The translations under genes and the position numbers were made by a program. The notes below the pieces were generated by a model that worked only from the letters and a program-made list of their open reading frames with translations, ran no database searches and was not told where the DNA came from. Below, piece by piece: positions 1 to 13,431 of a DNA stretch of 64,000 nt (positions are counted from its first letter, which is position 1; every line of letters begins with the position of its first letter). This DNA comes from Cryptomeria japonica (lineage: Eukaryota; Streptophyta; Pinopsida; Cupressales; Cupressaceae): the NCBI RefSeq assembly GCF_030272615.1, contig NC_081411.1, positions 185,550,449 to 185,614,448 on the forward strand, written 5' to 3'.

Positions 1-252
1 TGCCGTATGAGCTAGCTAATACTAACGAGCTTTCTCAACTTGCGGCAGCGGTATTTATTACCTTGATCCTAGAGATTGTTTAACCTACATCATAACCCTT
101 CATCCTTGCTCCTTTGTCACTCTTTAGTGATCAAATCAATCAACCTTTATTGAGAAAGATGAGTTGTATTTCTTGGCGCCTTTCAAATCTCAATTAAGAT
201 AAGTAAGGGCTTGTTTTGAGCAAATGGTTATCTAAGAAACTTGAAGCTCATT

Positions 253-803
253 ATGGATACTCCACTAAGGATTATAGGGCTCAAGCATCAAATGGCTTTT
301 ACAGGGGAAATTAAGGAAGAAAGACTGAAAGGCATTCTGGTCTTCCCGAATGTCCTGGTTGTCTAGGGTGGTCATGAAAATTCTTGGGGAGGAATATATC
401 ACAAATGAAGACCTCACTAGGCCTAATTCTAATATTGTTGCTATGGTCTTAGTGGTGGCTATGAATTATGAGAAGGATAGGGACGTGGTGATAAAATTAT
501 GTAGAAGTGTCTTCAAGAAAGAATTGCTAGGTGAACTTGAGAGGGTGGTTGTCAATATTGATGAGAAGTTAACTGCACCACAACCTCACAATTATGGTAT
601 ACTCATACAGATGAATAACCTGGTGCCTAGATTTCCAATCCTAGAAATTGAGGATATGGCTGCCTTTGTGGCCTATAATCTGACTAGGTGAAGGAACTTT
701 TTCTTTCTTATGTGGCTTTTGCATATTAGGAAACCGTCATGTAATAGGTGGTTGTCCAACTATCTAGAAGCTAAAAACATTGAAGTTGTCCTAGATGACA
801 TGG
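253..803 (+). pseudogene. Degenerate ORF of unknown family, cut by the LTR of element A
   Basis: I do not recognise this protein. One frame runs from 350 through a single TGA at 689-691 and on to 803, where the LTR of element A begins. A short frame from the ATG at 253 may be its N-terminus joined by a frameshift. The product is about 150 residues, hydrophilic, with the stretches LTRPNSNIVAMVLVVAMNYE and YGILIQMNNLVPRFPILEIE and a final part reading NRWLSNYLEAKNIEVVLDD. The smooth composition across the stop suggests a once-coding sequence and not a chance ORF. It is the host sequence into which element A inserted, so it could be an older transposon gene or a plant gene fragment. Bases 1-252 show no gene I can support. 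Confidence 0.35.
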
Positions 804-1506
804 TGTTGGTAAATAGATTTGTCTCTCACAATTTATTTAACTTTTATACTCTTAGCCCAAGAAATGAAAGAAAAATTTCACCATATAGTTGGAAAATCAT
901 TGTATTGATTAACCTCTGAATTAAGGTACAACTCCCTTAAATAGATATTCAATTAGCTCCAAATTACATACAATCAATATTATACTTTTCACCAGAAAGT
1001 ACAAAAAGGTAATTGCATTCACCAATCAATACCAAATGAACATAAGCATTGATTCATATATAATTCTGTGTAAAGTCGACAGAATTCGCATGTAAGCTAA
1101 AACAAAATGAAAATATTTAAAAATGAATTTCACTAATATTTTTTGCGCATATAGAAAGCCATGACAGATTCTTTCTTGAAATAGATTCTCACAGAAATCA
1201 AATTTCAAACACCAAACACACAGATTTGAAGCCAAAGATAAACTGTCATTCGATTTTCATTTATAAATGAGCATCAACTTCCAAGACATACATAAAGTAT
1301 TCAGGCAAAATTAAAAGAGATAGTTTTTCAAAAACTTAGCGGACCTTCATAAAGTCATTACAAAGCTTATAAATAGGTCTCCAAACCAATAGTGTAACCA
1401 AAAGGTAAAATTAACTCCAAATGGGTTAATGAAAAACTATCCTAACTGCATAATAGAAAATGAAAGAAAGCTAGACACACTAGCATACAACTGCTAGCAA
1501 TGCTAG

Positions 1507-4500
1507 TCATGCAGTCGATTTAGTTTCAACTGGATTGCCCAAATTTCTATTCTGGGCGGATACCATAACCACTTTCACTACACTCCACTCTCGATGAACC
1601 CTTGAGAATTCCTGGATTACCGCTATATGTGGCAGGCTGATATGAATTACCCTTTGCTTCCAGAGTTCCTTCTTCCTTTTCACCAGCTGCAATTTATCTC
1701 TATGAGTGTCCAAATGAGCAAGACATATTGTAAGCATTGACTCCACTTTAGCAATCTTTGTAAAATCTTCCACGGCTAAGGACTTCTCATCCTTAATCTG
1801 TTTAATGTGACTTCTGAAAAGATTGACCATTTCTGATGTATCTTCTAGGGTCTGGCCATCCTCTTTAAGCAATTGAACATCTACACAGCGCAGATCCTTT
1901 TGCATGGTTGTTCTTAGGGTTGTCAATTCCCCTCGTAGACTGACAGATTCATTATGACCTTGCTCAATGATTTGGTTACACCACTGTATACTTTCTTTTC
2001 ATATGAACATTATATCTTCATCTAATCCTGGCACTTGTCTTTCAACAAGAAAATTCATTAAGCCATAGCACTGAATATCGTGCATTTGCCTTGAAATCAC
2101 TACCCATTTAGTCTTTTCTTTCTGCCATGCGATTAAGTCAGCGTCCAATTACTTGGTAACATCATTAGCATCTTTAAAGATTTGAACTAAATCCGATATA
2201 TAATTAGTTCCTTGATACACAATCGATGTAAGCCACTCAAAGAAAATCTCTGCGACCATCTTGTTCCTTTGAACTTCACCCAAGAACTTCTTATTATGAA
2301 GGGATTTTAAATTAAAGGGAAAAGAGCTTTGGGACAATGGTAGTGGGCTATTCTGCAGAGCATGGATGTATTGGCCCATTTGCATTAAACTATGTTTCAA
2401 CTCTTCTTTATCCTTTTCATCCTTCCAACTGTGTGAGATAATCCTTTTGGTTGAAGTCTCTAAATGTTTCACATCAACCGCTCTAGTTCCTACCCCCAAA
2501 TCAGCTTGTTCAATTGTATACTCAGCCTCTGAGGTGGTGGCAACATCTTTATCAGATGTGGGCTTAGCAATTTCTGTAGTCCAATGTTTTGTGCTCTCAT
2601 CAAAACCAATCATGGTTTCCACTTTCAGCCACTTAGGCTTTGTGGCCCTTCATAGACATTTACTCATGACATCTTCCATTAACACAAAAATAGGCACAAC
2701 AATCATCTTCTTGGTAATTGAATCACTCAACCATTTAGGAGCCACAGTCAGATCTTTGGATTGCATAGGTAGAGGTCCTCCTGAAGTCAGCAACATAGAA
2801 TTATCTATGTTAGATAGAACATCAAGTCTCTGTGAATCTTGGACATTAGCATCGACATTGGTTACAAGTTTATTAGCATTAGAAATAGAGGTTGTCATAT
2901 TTCTTGTGCTTCCTCAACGTACAAATCAAGAATGAGATGGGTAGCAGGTGGCTAGAAATTCTTCTTGTATCTTGATCTAGTAACTCGGCCACCAATAGAA
3001 TGTGCAGCTTCAAAGTCAAGCTTTTCCTCTTTAATCTTAGCTTACTTCTTTCCTACAACGGAAATAGGAATATTAGTTAAAACAAAGGTTTTGCTTACAA
3101 TCTCTTTTTTTCCACCCCTATTTCTTGAACTGGTTGCCTTTGCCTGATGAAATTTGCAGTTCCTTAGCCAATTCTCTATTCTGTGAATTATATTGAAGGT
3201 GCGTGCCTGTACATTATCCTCCATTTTTCTACTCCAATCCTCCATTTTTCTACTCCAATCCACCTCTGGAAGAGGTTGATTGTGTACCCGTTTCATGAAT
3301 TCTATATCTAGTACATCTTCGTTATCAATAGTCACATCAGATGTATCCATTTGCAACTTCATGTCGAGAATTTGCTTCAGAGTTAACCTGGACCAATTTA
3401 TTTTCCTTAATTCAAATTCATCTAAACAGTCTTCCTAGTGATCTTCCAATTGTGGGACATGTAGATTAGGCATTGTCATTTTTGACTAATGAGCAATAAA
3501 ACCTTTTCTATCAAAGTTCTCTCTCTTCACAAAAGTTTTCAAATGAAACTTTGAAATTTCAATTCAGGATTCCGTGCATTAGAAATAGACCCGCAATTGT
3601 AATGACCTAAATGCATAGGGAAAATTCCACTTGTGCTAGAATCTTCACCAAAATCCTTTACAACATGGGCTAACTGCCTAGAAACCTCAATCAAAACACA
3701 ACAATCTGAAACATATCTAGGTAACCTAAAGGTTTCACCTTTAAAACCTCCAACCCTTATATAAGTGAAGTGATTAAATTAAATAAAGATGCTACCATAG
3801 TTGTCGATCAATTCAACAACTTCAACCAACATTCTCCTGTGCAAATTGCCTTGTAACTCAAAAGTTAACCTCCCAACAAATATATCATTCCAGTGAAGGT
3901 CGACATATCCTTTTTGGGTCAAATGGGGGTGATATTCATAGATTTTTATACCCTAAACCCATTTTGTATGGAACAGTCCAGACCACTCCCTCATAATTGC
4001 TAAGATGTAAAACATATATGATGACATATAAAAATTTGAAACCCTGACATGATTGCTCAAACCCTCATGCAACCTTTCTGCAATTACTGTGCCCCAATCA
4101 ATGAACCAGTTTTTGTCGAGAGTGACTTGGATGAAGAAATACATCGAGTCCTCCCAATAAAAGGAGTGTGAATTTCCCCTAATTCTGCTCAACATTATTA
4201 CCAAATCCCTAGTTTCAGGAATCACATGCTCACGGGTTAATGGCCTTGGCAAGCTTGAGCTGCCTTTTTGATACTTCAGAAGCCAATTTCGAGCAATAAT
4301 GGTTTTGTAATACTGTTTCTTCTCAGAATAAATCCCACATGACTTTCCAATAGTCCAATCCTCATAGGGTTCCCAATGTGGGATACTCATGGCCGCTATT
4401 ATTGTCCCTCTATCAATAGACAATAGAACCTCGCCATTATTTCTCCTAATGCACTTGTTAATCTTTTCATATTGATTCATGCACTCTAAAACCAACTCAG

Positions 4501-4696
4501 GACAAGGGGCAACTGTGGGAAATGTTGCCGCTTCCAATAAACCACTTTGTGCAATATCTTTTAGCATAGAATCAGCAGCTGGGTTCCTCACTCTTTCTAA
4601 GAAAACATGTAAATCTAAATGGACTAGAGCTGTATTAGCTAGCTCTAGTAAGGAACTCACAAGGGAAGAAGAGTTTTCTAATTTAGGCAAGGTCAA
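1507..4696 (-). pseudogene. LTR-embedded ORF of element A (homologous to the LTR ORF of element B)
   Basis: This is a broken frame of about 1,060 codons inside the LTR, in the same sense as gag-pol. Open pieces are 4696-3953, 3362-3042, 2898-2650, 2622-2149 and 1926-1507. It aligns along its length with the B LTR ORF: LLEAATFPTVAPCPELVLEC matches LVEAATFPSTIPCPELIREC, YIRVGGFKGETFRLP matches YIRVGGFEDKPFKLP, APKWLSDSITKK matches TPKWLTTSVNKK, and EDFTKIAKVESM matches EDITRVARIESM. The C-terminal third is charged and helical, probably coiled coil. A 24-bp tandem duplication near 3222-3262 repeats DWSRKMED. The N-terminal third faintly resembles domains carried as extra ORFs by plant Ogre-type elements, but that is only a guess and the function is unknown. 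No gag, pol or env motif is present in it. Confidence 0.7.
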
Positions 4697-5229
4697 CCTC
4701 CTGCTTAACCCATAATCTTTTCCCCAAACAACTCAGATAAAGCAGATTATAGGTAAAATAGAAACAAGAAGCTAAACAGTATACCCAGATCCTTTAAAAA
4801 TTGTAGAAATTAGGAAAGTCGTTGGATATACCTTCCTCTATCATCTACAAAACCCTTGTCGCAGTCTATTTGTCTTTCACTCCAAAAAGTTTCCTTAAAA
4901 CTTATGTTTCACAAATGGCAATCTTGACAAAACATCTGCTCAATTTAAAATAGCCAAGCAAATCTTACTCATGATTTCCATAAGTTATCAACATTACTCT
5001 TCACTCGTGCAATATTACTCTAAAATGATCGCACATGATCATGCATTTAATAACAGGTCACTTTGTATCTGAAAACACAGATTCCCACGCAATAATTGCT
5101 ATAAATGAAACCTTTTAAATCATTAAGAAAGAATATTCCCTTTTTCTTCCATCGTTTAGCGATTCCTCAAAATCCATGTCGCCATCTCATGAAAAGTCAT
5201 GATTTCCAAGAAATCAAACATTGAACTTT

Positions 5230-5430
5230 GAACCTTGAAGAACAAAAGCAATGAAAAAACATATACATAACAAATCTTGAACTTTGAACCTTGAACCCAT
5301 AAGGTTCAAGTTCAAGGTTCAACCAATGCTAAACACCGACAAACCCTGAAAAAGACTTTAAAAATTGCGCAGGGAAATAAACTTTAACATGAAGCCCATT
5401 GAACTTTGAACTTTGAACCCATAAGGTTCA
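5230..5430. promoter_or_regulatory. TTGAAC/GTTCAA motif cluster in the U3 of LTR A
   Basis: The hexamer TTGAAC and its complement GTTCAA occur repeatedly here, for example in TTGAACTTTGAACCTTGAAC and AAGGTTCAAGTTCAAGG. Seen from the minus strand this lies upstream of the LTR ORF, which places it in U3. LTR B carries a comparable cluster in the same position, so it may be a promoter or enhancer array. No binding factor can be named from sequence. Confidence 0.45.
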
Positions 5431-5741
5431 TGTTTGGTACAATGAAGCTTAAATAAAAAAAACCGTGAAGACTGAATTTGCATAGAAAATTCAAGAAATA
5501 CAACCCGACCAAAGGACCAGTTAGGGATATGACTAAAAAAGGCGACATAAAAATAGAAATTTATATGTACCGCCAACAGTGGCTCTGCATGGGGACTGGA
5601 ACTGTAAAGTACCAAGCAATGAATTCTAGAATCCTTGGTTTCACAAATGACTTAAAAGTAAGGCCCGACTCACACCAAAACTTACACACCTAAACTAAAC
5701 ACAACAAAAAATTTATACACAAACTGGCAGGAGACTCCTGC

Positions 5742-7711
5742 TTACAATTGATACAATTTTAAGTCCTGCCCATTATAGGACAGGGGTAGTTCAAAGCCAT
5801 CCTGATAAACAAGTTTAAAAGAATTGGGACCTTTCACCTCATGAATTACATAAGGTCCTTTCCATAGTGACTTGAATTTTCTGTGGGCACCCTTTGGCTC
5901 CCTACTTTTATCCCATAATAACACTAGATCACCTTTCATGAACTTCTTGGGTCTTGCCTTTTGGTCAAAAATCTTTTTCACCCTCATCTGATGTTTGGTA
6001 ATCCGGTCAATCAGCTTTTCTCTTTCTTCCTTGATCTTAATTAAATACATATTTTTCTTCTCAAGAGAGCTTTGAAAGAATGTGTCTTCTACTACAGTTT
6101 GCAATTTGGAAGTTTCTAATTCTAGAGGAAGAGAGATTTGGGCACCAATGCTATATACCAACTCAAATGGAGACATTCATATAGCTCGCTTAGGTGAGGT
6201 TCAATCTGCCCATAGTGCTTCATGCAACTTCTTATGCCAATCTCTGAAATTTTCGCTAACCAACTTCCTCATAATTTTAATCAAGTTTTTGTTACTTGAT
6301 TCTGCTTGGTCGTTACTCTGTGGATAATAATCAGAAGCATGCACCAAAGAAATTACATGATCATAGCAAAATAAAACTAATTCAGATGAAGAGAAATTTG
6401 ATGCATTATCTGTGACTATTTTCTGAGGAACGTTGAACCTAACAAGAATATTGTCCTTAAGGAACGCACACATAACCTTTGAAGTGGTCTTTTTCATAGG
6501 GATAGCTTCCACCCACTTGGTGAAATAATCTGTTGCTATTAATACATGAGCGTGTCCTATGCTAGAGGTTGGGTTCAAAGGACCAATGCAATCTAATCCC
6601 CATTGTTTAAATGGTTCCTTAATCACTACAGGTCTTAAAGGCAAGGCAGGCAACTAGGGTTTACCTGTAAACAATTTGCACTTTTCACACCTCGCTACCC
6701 AAGCATATGCATCTTTGAACATTCCTGGCCAATAGTAATAGTTTCTCAAGATTTTATATGCAGTCACTGTAGAGGAGAAATTACCACCACATGCCTCATT
6801 AGGGAAAGTTTTCAGTAAAGCTTCTTAATGCGGCTTATCTACACACCTGAGAAAGGTGCCATCCAAACCCTTCTTGTACAGTATATCATCAAAGATAACG
6901 TACTTTGTAGCTTTCAGCTTCAAATTTTGTTTCTCCCTAGGAGAAAGATAACCTGGATAGTCTCCATAAATGAGATAATAGGTAACATCAGTGAACCAAG
7001 AATCCTAATGATTAACAAATAAAGTTAAGGGCAGACTTTCCTCCTCTTCAAACTTACTCTCCGCCATTAGCTTACAAAGGCCTTGTCCTCTGACTAGCTT
7101 ATTAGGCTTAATGTCTAAATTGAATTCTTGAATCTTAGAGACCCATGATTCTCTATTATTGATACCAACATCCTGTTGGGTTAAAATACTTTTCACTGTA
7201 GAGTTTTGAACAAAGACAGTTGCATGTGAATGAAGTATATAGTACTTGAATTGTTTGATAGCTTTCACTACCGCATAAGCTTGCTTTTCTATTTGCGAGT
7301 ATTTTAACTCATGCTTCTTCAGAGGTACAGTCATGAAGGAGATTGGGACTTCTCCATTATCCTCACCTCTCTGCACTAAAATTCCAGATATAGTATGCTT
7401 TGACGCATAGCAATAAATAATAAAATCCTTACTGAAATCCGGATTAACCAGAGTGGGTGCATGCGCTATTGCTTTTTTTATTTCTTCAAAAGCCCTTTTA
7501 CCTTCCTCATTCCACTTAAAAACCACATTCTCACTGATCATATTTACAATTTATTTAGTAGTCTCAACAAAGTCAGGAATAAAATGTCTTAGAAAGTTCA
7601 CTTGTCCAAAGAAGGACCTCACTCCATTTCTGCTAGAAGGAAGGCTGAGTTGTTGTATTTATTTTACTCTTTTCGGATCCACCTTTACTCCCTCCTTTGA
7701 AACAATATGTC
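5742..7711 (-). pseudogene. Element A pol, 3' part: RNase H and integrase
   Basis: This is the C-terminal half of a Ty3/gypsy polyprotein, all in one minus-strand frame with stops. It starts inside RT at HIVSKEGVK, next to the B insertion, then gives the RNase H tether and domain (7541-7005, with TLVNPDFSKDFIIYCYASKH). Next is the integrase zinc region and the core, with the first Asp in WGLDCIGPL (near 6593), the second in KIVTDNASNF and Glu in QAESSNKNL. A GPY-type C-terminus (LWKGPYVIHEV) ends in YNGQDLKLYQL at 5742. No chromodomain follows, as expected for Tat-like elements. In the zinc region the usual GGHF reads CGGNF, so the second His is absent. Stops at about 7005, 6655 and 6178 make it nonfunctional. 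The rest of this pol lies at 29126-29149 and 37885-39768. Confidence 0.9.
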
Positions 7712-8286
7712 TATTAGTGAACATATTTTCTCTTTTTTTTAATGATTGATTTTGAATTCTGTTACCTTATTCTAAGAACAAGTGTTTCACTAAACAGTTG
7801 GGTAAACGTTGTTCAAATCACCTCCCTCTGAATTTTTGCATAGGTACAACTCCCTATCTTAGTTTTTCAAGGAATGTGCTAAACTATTTATGTCTGAAAA
7901 GAATCTTTTAACCTGAAAGTGTGTAAGGCCGCCTATTTCATTCTTGGATGAAAGGCTGAAATTCTTCGCATGTTTCAAAAAGATGAAAAGCCATTTTCCT
8001 AACTTTCAATGTATGTAACCACAACAACTGAAACAAAGTTCAATATACTTTTTTCACGGATCTAATAAAGGATGAATAGACTTAAGGAAAAATAAATCTG
8101 CACCTGATCATGAATCTTTTCTAAAGTAAATAAAACATTCAAAGGAAAGAACATCAGAGGAATAATAAGTTACTATAATGGAAAGATCATTACTGATACT
8201 TGATCAGATAAACATACGCAAAGACATGTATCTATTCGGATTCAAAATACATAGATTTTCCTTCTCCCAAAAAACAATATGATCAG

Positions 8287-8291
<5 letters not shown>

Positions 8292-8333
<42 letters not shown>
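8292..8333. repeat. (AT)n microsatellite in LTR B
   Basis: An uninterrupted TA dinucleotide run of about 42 bp. The same site in the other LTR has about 30 bp (24732-24761), so the tract has changed length since insertion. Confidence 0.95.
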
Positions 8334-8335
<2 letters not shown>

Positions 8336-8654
8336 TTATGCCACAAAGACACAAAAATACATCTCCCAATCTTCTTCCATTCCAGGTTTTAATAGTCTGA
8401 TTCTTCCTTTGATAAAAAGAAAATACAAAAGATGGAGCGAAAAACTCCCAGAATTAGTCACTAAATGTAACCCCTATACCATCTACTTTTACTTAATTTA
8501 TAGTTTAAAACAGGGGAGGTCTCCCTGAAAACTTGACCACCCCCCGTAAACAGTTACGAAACCAACAAGAAGTATTTTGGGACAGATGTCCCAAAGTCTT
8601 TGCATAACCATGAGAATTTACAAAAATAAAGGAAACTAGCCCTAAATTAATGCA

Positions 8655-11600
8655 TTATACCATATTTCCATCATCATCATCCTCTCTGCTTTCATGGGCA
8701 TCATGAGTAGTTGTAAGTTCTTGAACCATGGATTGGCTCAGAACTTTCATTGCATTGAGCTTCGCCTTCACCACCACTTTATTCCACCTGTGTTGCACCA
8801 TCTTCTCAGAATGTTTCGACAACTAATCATTCCCAATGAAAGTCATAGATTCAATCTTGGCCACCTTGGTTATGTCTTCTGGCATGAAACTACCCTTGGC
8901 TCTGATCTTCTCCATGTTCATCCAGAAGGATCTAATTGCATCTTGTGTGCTGAAACCACAAATTCCCAACTGCCAGTCATGATTGGGATTAACCACCTTA
9001 TTATCATTGACTATGCTACTTTGAAGATCCTGGAGTTCATAAACAAAGGTCTTTGCATCGGTAATCACAGATTTGAAGGTAAGCACTCACCAGATTATGG
9101 TTTTCTTTAGCACAAAAAGTTGACATTCATCAGCCACCAGCTTAATTGAGTGTTTTGTCAAAAACCTGGTAGCTCCATATTCTTCTATTTTGGCAAACAG
9201 AGGCAGGACATTTTGCCATTTGTGCTCTTCCTTCTCTCACGACACAAGCTAGTTTTGAACCTCAGAAATAAGACCCTGTATTTCATCACATAATCTCCAG
9301 GAGTCAGTAATGTACTTCTCACCATCTTTGATTATCCGTTCAATCCATTTCTCTATAGCTTCAGTAATGCTCTTGGCCCGTTGAACTTGGTTCATTAACC
9401 TTTTGTTTTCCGATGAAGTTGGATCGAAGTTCTCAGTAGCATGGGATATTGGAAGTGCCCCAAGGCAACCAATACTATCGATGAACTGAGCTAAAATGCT
9501 TATGTGTCACTTTAGTTCTCTCTGCTCTCACCCATCCTTCTCTGACCTAGATAGCATTTTCTTTGCCGACACTTGGAAAAAGTGGTTGTTCGTATCTCTA
9601 CTCATTTTTCCCAACTCCATCTTTTTGACCTTGAAATCATCAGGGCCAGCCCCCTTGTTTTCTTCCTTAGGTTTATATGAGGCGATCTCAGCAACCCATT
9701 TTCCAGTTTCCTCATCATTGATCAGGTGAGCGGCAGTCTTGAACCTTTTTGGCTTTGGATTCTTCTTTGTGTATTTAACAACCATTTCCTGAATCGGAAT
9801 GGTCACAGGAAGAAAACTCCTTTTTTTGTTCATTGAGGTAGTCAACCACTTAGGGGTTGCACCGAAATGAGTAGTTCCTTCGATCATCTTTGAAGGTGGG
9901 GTCATAGCCACAGTCACTGTTTGAGAATCCAAAGCACTAGAAACTTCGTCGTCCAAATCTTTAATTTCAAATATCTAAGCATCAAGCACAACATCCTTTA
10001 CCCCCATATCTTTTGTCTGATCCATCTTTCTTTGGGCGGCACTTCGTGATCAAGTATGCTGAGGAGTACGAAAATCCAAAGTTGAACTAGACTTATGTCT
10101 AAGCTGGGGCAACTTGTTACCCTTACCTGCACGAATAGGAGCATTGTTAGAAAGACACTTTGGTGAAGATAGAGGATCCTTATTACTTCTTGTAGAATGA
10201 GACTTAATGCCTGACTTCATTGGTTTCTTATTAGCCACCTATGTCGCGGTTCTTTCTAGAACTCCTTTGGTCCTCAATTGTATATCATCATTCTCCTCCT
10301 CATCCCAATTAATTGGAGGCATTTCAGTCTCTGCATGGGCTAAATACCCTGATTCGAATAATTCAAGATAATCCTCTTCGAGCCCTTTAGTATCTAACTT
10401 TATTTGCAAAGAGACAACTTGTTCTAATACCAATCTCATGTTTTCCCTTTTAAAAACTTCAAGTTCATCTGTACAATCTTCCCAGAAATCTTCTAATTGT
10501 GGCATGGGGAGATAAGGCATTAGGCCAAGGCTTCGGGAAAATCCTTTGTTATCAAAACCTTTTCTTTCAGAATATAGAGAAAAATTAAAATTCTTGAGGT
10601 CTGCTGCTATACTCAAGGCATCAAACATTGAACTACAAGATAACACTCCCAATTGTGTGGGAAAATGACCTTCCCATTTGTCCTTAGGCTATGCCTTTTT
10701 TATTATAGAGGTTAGTTGCCTACATATTTATGCTAGAACAAAGCAATCAGAACAAAAGTGAGGAAGCTTGAAGGGTTCCTCTTCAAAACCTCCCACCCAT
10801 ATATAACAAAAGCATGGGAACTGGATGTAAAAAACTATCGAAGTTCTTTATCAAAGTCTATGCATCATCAGAAATCCTTTTAGCTTTTGCACTCTTCAAT
10901 TCATGACACATATCACCTAGGAAAACATTGTGTACCCTTCTGAAATCTTGTAAAGCTTTATCTTTCTACAGCATAGGATAAAACTCATATACAGGGACAT
11001 CTTCCTCAGTGAGCTATTTTGGTATACCAGTTAACTCTTTAACACAAGCCAAACAATACAAGAGATATAAGGACATAAAGAAATTTTGTTGGAACTGCTT
11101 AGCCAAACTCAGTTGTTCTCTCATTGAATCGTCAATCAATTCAGCCCAATCCAAATATTGCTTCCCTTCTAGAACTAGTTGCACATAATAATAAATCTTG
11201 TCATTGAAGCTATAAGCCTCAACAGATCCTCTGGCTCAGTGCAACAAAAGCATCAAGTCATGAATATGTGGCAACATGTGGTTCTTATTAGGGTTCTTGG
11301 GTAACCTTGAGCCACCTTTTTGAGGAACCTTCAACTAGAATTTCACTACATTGTTTCGGTGCCCAGCTCTGTCTGCATTGAACTTGGTGATTGACTGAGC
11401 AGGAGAGAAATTGGAGAACTGGTAATCAGGTATCTTAAAGACTGAAGAAATTACGTCATGATTAATTGCAAGAAGGGTTTTGCCATTATCTCTCCTAATG
11501 GTTTCAGACACTAGGTCATATCTAGCAATACATTCTCGAATCAACTCTGGACAAGGAATTATTGGGGGAAAGGCTACGGCTTCTACAAGACCACTACTCA

Positions 11601-11763
11601 AAATTTCCACACCATAAGACTTATCAATCCCCTTGAACACCCTTTCTTTCAACACTTCAAGGTTTTCCCCTTTTAGATCAGTATCACTAACTATGGGTTC
11701 TGTGGATGCCAGGCTAAAAACATTTTTAAACAAATGCAGTGTGGACTTCATAATTTCAAACAA
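8655..11763 (-). pseudogene. LTR-embedded ORF, 3' LTR copy of element B
   Basis: This is the same coding sequence as 25084-28177 in the other LTR, with more damage. Open pieces are 11763-11335, 10652-10239, 10238-10050, 9956-9528 and 9086-8823, separated by stops and at least one frame change. It begins with MKSTLHLFKNVFSLASTEP and ends just before the stop at 8655-8657. See the 25084-28177 entry for domains and comparison. It is antisense to nothing obvious and runs in the same direction as gag-pol. Confidence 0.75.
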
Positions 11764-12854
11764 TAAACCTAAATTGATTACAGAGAAATCTTCTATATGA
11801 GAGAAAATGCAAGGAAAACCACTAGGAGAACAAGGAAAGACTCACCTTTATAGTTGAACAATCGGATGACGGCTATCAGCAAGAAAGACTCCTATCTAGG
11901 GAAAACACACAAAGATACAGTAGCAAGGAACAAATGCGGAGTACTAACAATTCTTCACATCTTATTAGGGAAGGCAATGATATGAGTACATTAAATGCAA
12001 TAATTTCAAATTTTCAGTTTGAGTGTGGCAAGTTTGTGGATTAGATCTCACACGCATGCATTGAATGCATGGTGGCGTTTTTGAAGTAACCGCCAGTTCC
12101 CAAAATGATTACTTACTTCGAAAAACCAAGGAGTGAAATCACTTAAGATATGGTTTTGCCTCTTCGTATTTGGCAATGAATGCACTATCAAATCATTAAA
12201 ACCCGTAGGACCCACCAATATTTGAACACATATGAACATCTTGAACAAACTTCATGAGTGTTCAAATGGTTCAAGATGTACGCCACACCAAACTGCTAAC
12301 CACTTGAGCTACAATGAACATGTTGAACATATTTGAACCCATTGAACTTATTTCAATAAGTTCAAAACCCAATGAAAAATAAAGTGTTATATCACCGAAC
12401 AAGGAGCTTTTTAGAAGAGCCGCTGCAAGACACTTTAGAGAAAACATTAGTATGAAAAACCTTTCCTGAACACTTTGGAACCTATGGAACCTAAATGAAC
12501 CTGTTGAACCTAGTTCAAAATGGTTCGACATGTTCATAGAGTTCAACCAATTATCTGAACTTGACTTAAATGACAAGAAAAAGGATTTATAGATGCACTA
12601 GGAACTTGAACCAAGGTATTAAAGGCACGAATTAGGACTCCAATAGAAAAATTGAAAGGATGACTCACTCTTACCATGAGGAATAAATGATGCAGTAACA
12701 TTGACTCTGACTGGGGATTGTATTTTTCAAAGGAAAATGCAAAGAACTCATAGACTCTGGTTTCACAAGACTGAAAGAAAAAGGGGAAAAAAACTAGGGG
12801 ACACACAACCAAGAACACCTAAGCTACTATATACAAAAATTTTGATCACAGGAT

Positions 12855-13431
12855 TTACAATTTGTAGAGCTTGAGATCTTGCCCATTGTAGGTATAGGGC
12901 ATAATCATTCCGTCAGCGTAGCTGAGTCTTAAAGTATTTTGTCCCACTGCTTCATAGATCTTGAAAGGGCCTTTCCACAACAAATCAAACTTGCCGTGAG
13001 CACCTTTTGGCTCTCTCATTTTATCCCATAACAACACCTCATCTCCTATTAGGAAACCTCTTGGTTGAGCTCACATGTCAAAAATCCTCTTCACTCGGTT
13101 TGAAATTCTATCTACCAGCAGTTCTCTCTCCTCTTCCAACTTCGTCAGATACATAATTCTTTTCTCCAAAGCATTTTGAAAGAAAGAATCTTCCACTACT
13201 GTCTGCAGCTTGGCTGTTGATAATTACAAAGGCAAAGAAAGTTTTGCTCCTACGCCATACACAAGTTCAAAAGGTGCCATTCCAATGGTCCTCTTGGGCA
13301 TGGTTCTATCTGCCCACAAAGCCTCATATATCTTCTTATGCCGATTCTGAGCACTTTCATCAACTAACTTCTTCATGATGGCTATCAAGTTCTTGTTGCT
13401 AGATTCTGCCAACCCATTACCCTATGGAAAG
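12855..13431 (-). pseudogene. Element B integrase, C-terminal part
   Basis: The segment begins at the insertion point of element C and carries the catalytic Glu region (MAESSNKNL, Glu near 13404-13406). Then come the end of the integrase core and a GPY-type tail (LWKGPFKIYEAVG) ending YNGQDLKLYKL at 12855. It is homologous to 5742-6350 of element A. Joined to 18794 onward across the C insertion, the target reads SNYFP followed by a stop where A has a Gln codon, so this integrase was already broken or broke later. Another stop lies near 13223. About 150 bp separate its stop from the 3' LTR; no convincing polypurine tract is seen there. Confidence 0.9.

Larger units (their letters stand above)
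804..5578 (-). repeat. 3' LTR of element A (Tat-like Ty3/gypsy), about 4.8 kb
   Basis: The LTR begins TGTTGG and ends CCAACA, a perfect 6-bp inverted terminal repeat. Its left edge, TGTTGGTAAATAGATTTG, aligns with the left edge of the element B LTR, TGTTAGTGAACAGATTTG. The right edge aligns too: the bases just outside it (GTGGCTCTGCATGGGGACT) match those outside the B LTR (TTGACTCTGACTGGGGATT). Since pol of A reads on the minus strand, this left-hand LTR is the 3' one. The 5' LTR of A is missing, so no target-site duplication can be tested. The LTR contains a long degenerate reading frame (1507-4696) and a TTGAAC-rich U3 segment. Confidence 0.85.
7712..12700 (-). repeat. 3' LTR of element B
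   Basis: This is a direct repeat of 24152-29125. It ends in TAACA; its start is TATTAG where the other copy has TGTTAG, a single G-to-A change that damaged the terminal TG. Outside it on the left is ATGTC and then the RT gene of element A. Contents from left to right are about 940 bp with an (AT)n tract, the degenerate LTR ORF (8655-11763), and a U3-like segment rich in TTGAAC/GTTCAA (about 12210-12550). Confidence 0.92.

Noticed and set aside
2366..2935. Plus-strand ORF of 189 codons
   Set aside because: Antisense of the LTR ORF of element A, which has a homologue in element B.
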